From positions 1-11,379 of the forward strand of contig DJXC01000122.1 of the NCBI GenBank assembly GCA_002449575.1: a stretch of 11,379 nucleotides of DNA, read 5' to 3'. Position 1 is the first letter of the stretch. Each line of letters starts with the position of its first letter. This stretch comes from Ruminococcus sp. UBA7014. GTDB lineage: Bacteria > Bacillota > Clostridia > Oscillospirales > Ruminococcaceae. Below the pieces are notes generated by a model that was given only the letters and a program-made list of their open reading frames with translations, did no database searches and was not told the DNA's origin. This document shows positions 8,418 through 11,379 of this stretch, piece by piece. Made by a program: the position numbers and the translations under genes.

Positions 8418-9581
8418 ATGAAAAACTTACTTGACAGTATGATAAATCACTGTCTGGAAAACGGTGACTTTGTCGGCGCAAATGCCGCAGTCTATCAGGA
8501 TTACAAATGCATTTATGCGAATTCCTTCGGTATGGCGAACCGTGAAAAAAATCAGCCTATGCAGATGGATTCCATCTTCCGGATTTACTCTATGACAAAA
8601 CCTGTGACCGCTGTTGCTGTCATGCAGCTTGTCGAACAGGGAAAACTGCACCCGGATTTTCCGGTAAGCTGGTATCTTCCGGAATTCGCTGATATGAAAG
8701 TTTATGATGAATCCGGAAAGCCACGTCCGGCAAATTCGGAACTTCGTGTACAGCATCTGCTGAATATGACTTCTGGTATGCCTTACCCCAACTGCCTGAA
8801 TCAGACACAGAAAGATGTTGCAGCATTTTACTACGAAATGGAGCAGAAACGAGGAACAGAAAACGAAATCGGTCTTGCAGAATACTGTCGCCGCATTGCT
8901 GAAATTCCGCTGGAATTTGACCCCGGCACGCATTGGGACTATGGCACTTCTGCGGATATTCTCGGCGGTCTTGTGCAGGAAGTTTCCGGCATGGATTACA
9001 GGGAATATCTGTTTCAGAATATTTTCCGTCCGCTAGGTATGACAGAAACAGATTTCTATGTTCCGGAAGAAAAGCAGAACCGCTTTACAGCCGCCTATGA
9101 ACCAAAAGACGGCAGCTTGCTTCCGGATACTGCCTGCCATCTGGGACTGAATAACTACCTGACACTTCCGGCATTTATTTCCGGCGGTGCAGGGTTATGC
9201 TCCACGATTCCGGACTATGCGAAATTTGCAAATGCACTTGCTCACGACGGTATCGGCGAAAACGGTACAAGAATTATCAGCGAAAAAGCTTTGAAATATA
9301 TCAGAACTCCCCAGATTGGCGGAGAAAATTTCCGGAAAGACCAGCAGTGGGATTCTCTGCGTGGCTATGATTATGGCTGTCTGGTGCGTGTTCTGACAAA
9401 TCAGGCAGAAGCCGGTACAATTGCGAGTCTTGGCGAATTCGGCTGGGATGGCTGGACAGGGACTTATTTCTGTGTTGAGCCTCTGGAAAAGATTGTTCTT
9501 TTCTTCTGGGTGCAGACAGCCTGTGCCGGCACTTCTCCGGCAGCAAAGCTGATGCGGAATATTGTTTTCGGAAATCTCTGA
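8418..9581 (+). CDS. Serine hydrolase, beta-lactamase class C/esterase family
   Basis: A 387-aa protein of the serine beta-lactamase-like family (AmpC, DD-peptidase and family VIII esterase fold). The ATG at 8418 is chosen because AGAGGT (8405-8410) lies 7 bases upstream; an in-frame ATG at 8331 falls inside addA with no ribosome site. The nucleophile motif S58-M-T-K61 sits in I-Y-S-M-T-K-P. The second motif is Y175-G-T in H-W-D-Y-G-T-S-A-D-I-L, and the position of the KTG/HxG motif appears to be W346-T-G in G-W-D-G-W-T-G-T-Y-F. No signal peptide or membrane helix is present, so it should be cytoplasmic. This argues against a penicillin-binding role and for an esterase or peptidase acting on an unknown small substrate. 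It begins 34 bp after addA with no obvious terminator between, so it may be co-transcribed, although no functional link to DNA repair is known to me. Confidence 0.9.
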   Translation: MKNLLDSMINHCLENGDFVGANAAVYQDYKCIYANSFGMANREKNQPMQMDSIFRIYSMTKPVTAVAVMQLVEQGKLHPDFPVSWYLPEFADMKVYDESGKPRPANSELRVQHLLNMTSGMPYPNCLNQTQKDVAAFYYEMEQKRGTENEIGLAEYCRRIAEIPLEFDPGTHWDYGTSADILGGLVQEVSGMDYREYLFQNIFRPLGMTETDFYVPEEKQNRFTAAYEPKDGSLLPDTACHLGLNNYLTLPAFISGGAGLCSTIPDYAKFANALAHDGIGENGTRIISEKALKYIRTPQIGGENFRKDQQWDSLRGYDYGCLVRVLTNQAEAGTIASLGEFGWDGWTGTYFCVEPLEKIVLFFWVQTACAGTSPAAKLMRNIVFGNL

Positions 9582-9601
9582 TTCTGAACATTTCCAGAAT
9601 C
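9580..9601 (+). terminator. Weak hairpin after the serine hydrolase gene
   Basis: GATTCTG (9580-9586) and CAGAATC (9595-9601) form a 7-bp stem with an 8-nt loop overlapping the stop codon. An alternative pairing GGAAAT/ATTTCC (9570-9575 with 9590-9595) competes with it. No T tract follows, so this is at best a weak terminator or 3'-end stabilising structure. Confidence 0.25.
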
Positions 9602-9619
9602 TTCGGCATAGAATATAGT
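9591..9619 (+). promoter_or_regulatory. Candidate sigma-A-type promoter for the amidase gene
   Basis: TTTCCA (9591-9596; 4 of 6 matches to the -35 consensus) and TATAGT (9614-9619; 5 of 6 matches to the -10) are separated by 17 bp. Transcription would begin near 9626, just before the ribosome site at 9630-9635. The -35 overlaps the weak hairpin. Confidence 0.35.
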
Positions 9620-9642
9620 ATCTCTATGAAAGGAGAATGTTC

Positions 9643-10383
9643 ATGCCGAAAATTTTTCTAAGCCCTTCGACACAGGAGTTTAATCCCTATGTCAACGGCG
9701 GCAATGAAGAACAATATATGAATCTGTTAGCCGATGCAATGGAACCCTATCTGAGGGCAAGCGGCATTGCTTTCACCCGGAATGACCCTGACCGTGCGGC
9801 TGCCGGAGCGATTGCAGATTCTAATGCTGCTTACTATGATGTGCATATTGCCCTGCATTCCAATGCTGCACCGGAAAGCCTGAGCGGTCAGCTCCGGGGA
9901 GTAGATATTTATTATTCTCCCTACAGTATGGCAAGTGAAAAACTGGCAATTACTGTTGCAAATAATCTGAAAAGTGTTTATCCGATTCCTTCCAAGGTCA
10001 TGGCACGGCCAACTGTCAGCCTTGGAGAAGTCACCAGAACCAATGCTGTTGCCGTTTTCTGTGAACTCGGCTATCATGACAATGAAGAAGATGCGGACTG
10101 GATTCGCAGCAGTCTGGATGCCATTGCTGCTAATCTGACGGAATCCTTGTGTGATTATTTCGGCATTCCCTTCCTGACACCCTCAAAAGTGGTCAAAGGT
10201 GTTGTCGTCACAGACGGTTCAGGGCTGAACCTGAGAAGTTATCCGAGCATTAATGGTGCAAGAATTACTTCCATCCCGAATGGCGAAGCCGTTACCATTT
10301 ACGGCAAAGCCAATAACTGGTATGTTGTCACATGGAAAAATTATACAGGTTATGTATTATCTGATTTTATTGTCATAGGCTGA
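9643..10383 (+). CDS. Amidase_3-type N-acetylmuramoyl-L-alanine amidase with C-terminal SH3 domain
   Basis: A 246-aa peptidoglycan hydrolase, predicted to cut the bond between MurNAc and L-alanine. The ATG at 9643 is preferred: AGGAG (9631-9635) is 7 bases upstream of it but only 1 base from the ATG at 9637. Residues 1-175 are the amidase domain: a start I-F-L-S-P-S-T-Q-E, the conserved stretch G-G-N-E-E (19-23), H72 in L-H-S-N-A, and E141 in C-E-L-G-Y-H-D-N. Residues about 185-246 are a bacterial SH3 domain (G-L-N-L-R-S-Y-P-S, W226, G-Y-V), which normally binds wall peptide. Two things are odd. The usual P-G-H-G-G motif carrying the first zinc His is absent, replaced by S-P-S-T-Q. There is also no signal peptide, as in phage or spore-lysis enzymes such as CwlC, so release would need lysis, a holin or a non-classical route. 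No phage genes flank it. It is probably monocistronic. Confidence 0.85.
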   Translation: MPKIFLSPSTQEFNPYVNGGNEEQYMNLLADAMEPYLRASGIAFTRNDPDRAAAGAIADSNAAYYDVHIALHSNAAPESLSGQLRGVDIYYSPYSMASEKLAITVANNLKSVYPIPSKVMARPTVSLGEVTRTNAVAVFCELGYHDNEEDADWIRSSLDAIAANLTESLCDYFGIPFLTPSKVVKGVVVTDGSGLNLRSYPSINGARITSIPNGEAVTIYGKANNWYVVTWKNYTGYVLSDFIVIG

Positions 10384-10390
10384 AAAATAA

Positions 10391-10424
10391 CCTGCTTCCC
10401 GGCATTCCGGAAAGCAGGCTTTTT
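10391..10424. terminator. Bidirectional terminator between convergent genes
   Basis: CCTGCTT (10391-10397) pairs with AAGCAGG (10412-10418), and an inner CCGG/CCGG stem (10399-10402 with 10407-10410) closes a 4-nt loop after one C/A mismatch. On the plus strand a C and five T residues follow (10419-10424). On the minus strand the A-rich run 10384-10390 gives a T-rich tail. It lies 7 bases after the amidase stop and 7 bases after the end of the opposing DUF389 gene, so it can end both transcripts. Confidence 0.85.
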
Positions 10425-10425
10425 C

Positions 10426-11187
10426 TTAATGCGCTCGCAGCATCAGGAAGGTAAAGAAAATGCTTGGCAGAAGTACAATAATAGTATTCCGTATAATAGC
10501 AACTTTCAGACGTTTCCACTGTTTTTCATTGATATTGCTGATTTTCGGAATTTTCAGCAAGTCAAGAATCACCACGGCAGAAACAAAAATAAAATAGCAG
10601 TTGACAAGAAACAAATATGCCGCACCAGAGAGCATTTCCCATTTTGCATTGGCGATAGAATAACCACAGGTGCAGACAGGCGGCATCAGTGCAGTAGCAA
10701 TCGCCACGCCGGGGATAATATTATTCGCCTTGTCGTGCCGGGTACTGCCGATAATTCCGGCAAATCCGCCGGCTGTTGCAATAATGACATCATAAACAGT
10801 AGGCTGTGTACGGGCAATAATTTCTGAAGTCGGTGCTTTGACCGGAGAAAGCAGAAAATAAACTGTCGATACCAGCAGACTGATAATCAGTTGCAACAGA
10901 AATCCATAGAAATTCCGGAGAAGCTGTGATTTATCCGCCGAAGCCACACCGAATGCCATTGCAAGCAGACTGCCCATCAGCGGAGAAATCAGCATCGCAC
11001 CGATAATTACCGCTGTTGAACCGACATTTAAGCCTACCGAAGCAATCAGAATTGCACAGATTAACACACACATGTTCGTGCCTGTCACTTGCCCTCCGCT
11101 GATAATTCGCCTCTTGATTTCTTCATGTGTTGCAGAATCTTCTTCCAAAGAAAAAGCTTTTTTCAAAGCATACTTGAATTCATTCAT
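10426..11187 (-). CDS. DUF389 family integral membrane protein
   Basis: A 253-aa multi-pass membrane protein. The start is the ATG at 11187-11185 because GGAGG lies just upstream on the minus strand; longer readings to 11265 add a basic, untypical leader that crosses the promoter. A soluble N-terminus (1-36) is followed by about six or seven hydrophobic segments (roughly 38-53, 57-80, 95-115, 131-147, 158-178, 187-210, 230-250). Family signatures are I-A-S-V-G-L-N (48-54), A-V-I-I-G-A-M-L-I-S-P-L-M-G (59-72) and A-I-A-T-A-L-M-P-P-V-C-T (162-173). DUF389 proteins (the 'hydrophobic domain' TIGR00341 group) have no firmly established biochemical role; transport or membrane-stress functions are guesses. 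It is shorter than family members with an added N-terminal domain. It is transcribed alone, toward the amidase gene. Confidence 0.9.
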   Translation of the reverse strand: MNEFKYALKKAFSLEEDSATHEEIKRRIISGGQVTGTNMCVLICAILIASVGLNVGSTAVIIGAMLISPLMGSLLAMAFGVASADKSQLLRNFYGFLLQLIISLLVSTVYFLLSPVKAPTSEIIARTQPTVYDVIIATAGGFAGIIGSTRHDKANNIIPGVAIATALMPPVCTCGYSIANAKWEMLSGAAYLFLVNCYFIFVSAVVILDLLKIPKISNINEKQWKRLKVAIIRNTIIVLLPSIFFTFLMLRAH

Positions 11188-11211
11188 AGATGCTTTCCTC
11201 CATTTTCGTCT

Positions 11212-11245
11212 TTTTGAACATTTTACCATAGAATTGTGTTCAAAA
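11212..11245. repeat. Perfect 9-bp inverted repeat framing the DUF389 promoter
   Basis: TTTTGAACA (11212-11220) and TGTTCAAAA (11237-11245) are exact reverse complements separated by 16 bp, with 25 bp between arm centres. The arms touch the -10 on one side and enter the candidate -35 on the other, so a protein bound here could control transcription. It is an operator candidate; the regulator is unknown and not encoded in the window. Confidence 0.55.
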
Positions 11246-11249
11246 GCAA
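11220..11249 (-). promoter_or_regulatory. Candidate extended -10 promoter for the DUF389 gene
   Basis: Read on the minus strand, TTGCTT (11249-11244) is followed after 18 bp by TGG-TAAAAT (the -10 at 11225-11220). The TG before the -10 makes an extended -10, which can compensate for a weak -35. Transcription would start near 11212, about 25 bases before the ATG, leaving room for the GGAGG ribosome site. Confidence 0.45.
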
Positions 11250-11333
11250 TTGATATAATGCACAAAATTTTATTTCAGTTTTCGGAAAAATTGACCATCT
11301 TTTTCAGCCTGTCTTTGTATCAGAATCTGTTAT

Positions 11334-11379
11334 CGTGACATCCTCCCCCGCCTATAGAGGCGGGGGCTTCCCCTCGCCG
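11334..11379. mobile_element. Possible terminal hairpin of an IS200/IS605 (tnpB-type) element, cut by the window edge
   Basis: CCCCCGCCT (11345-11353) and AGGCGGGGG (11358-11366) form a perfect 9-bp stem with an ATAG loop, preceded by GTGACATCCT and followed by CTTCCCCTCG. From memory, this arrangement (GACATCCTCCCC..., GC-rich hairpin, GGGG..TTCC) recurs at ends of tnpB-carrying IS200/IS605 elements. No transposase gene or direct repeat is visible, since the sequence stops here. The absence of a T tract argues against a simple terminator. If this is the right end of a minus-strand tnpB element, the gene lies beyond the edge. Confidence 0.45.

Noticed and set aside
11291..11320. Rightward promoter TTGACC-N18-TTGTAT near the right edge
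   Set aside because: The -35 is good but the -10 is poor, and no gene follows inside the window.
11072..11338. 88-codon plus-strand open frame over the DUF389 start and promoter
   Set aside because: Mostly antisense to the DUF389 gene, with no domain or ribosome site.
1..11379. CRISPR array, tRNA, rRNA, riboswitch or phage defence island
   Set aside because: No spaced direct repeats, cloverleaf or conserved riboswitch core seen; AddAB is a housekeeping repair enzyme, and the single amidase without holin or structural genes does not make a prophage.

Overview
This 11.4-kb window looks like chromosomal DNA of a Gram-positive anaerobe of the Bacillota (Clostridia), most plausibly a Ruminococcus/Oscillospiraceae-like gut bacterium. 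This is inferred from moderate GC, AGGAGG-type ribosome sites, AddAB (not RecBCD) in the order addB-addA, an SPFH protein with C-terminal zinc ribbons, and an amidase+SH3 protein of a type I associate with Ruminococcaceae. I ran no database search, so the taxon is a judgement.

Layout. (1) 1-1283, plus: 3' part of an SPFH/YdjI-like membrane-scaffold protein ending in three zinc ribbons; its start lies before the window. A hairpin terminator follows. (2) 1363-8383, plus: addB and addA overlap by 14 bp and encode the two-subunit helicase-nuclease that resects double-strand breaks for recombination. Helicase, nuclease and Fe-S motifs are all present. (3) 8418-9581, plus: a cytoplasmic serine hydrolase of the class C beta-lactamase/esterase fold, 34 bp after addA and possibly read through from it. 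(4) 9643-10383, plus: a small Amidase_3 + SH3 cell-wall hydrolase with no signal peptide and without the usual first zinc-ligand His. (5) A bidirectional terminator between convergent genes. (6) 10426-11187, minus: a DUF389 integral membrane protein. Its promoter region is framed by a perfect 9-bp inverted repeat. (7) 11188-11379: an intergenic stretch ending in a very GC-rich 9-bp hairpin that resembles the end of an IS200/IS605 (tnpB-type) element starting at or beyond the right edge.

Most of the window is housekeeping-like and I see no convincing new multi-gene system. The points most worth a second look are the inverted repeat over the DUF389 promoter, the possible mobile-element end at the right edge, the unusual amidase active site, and a strong excess of the hexamer CCGGAA/TTCCGG across all genes, in more than one reading frame.
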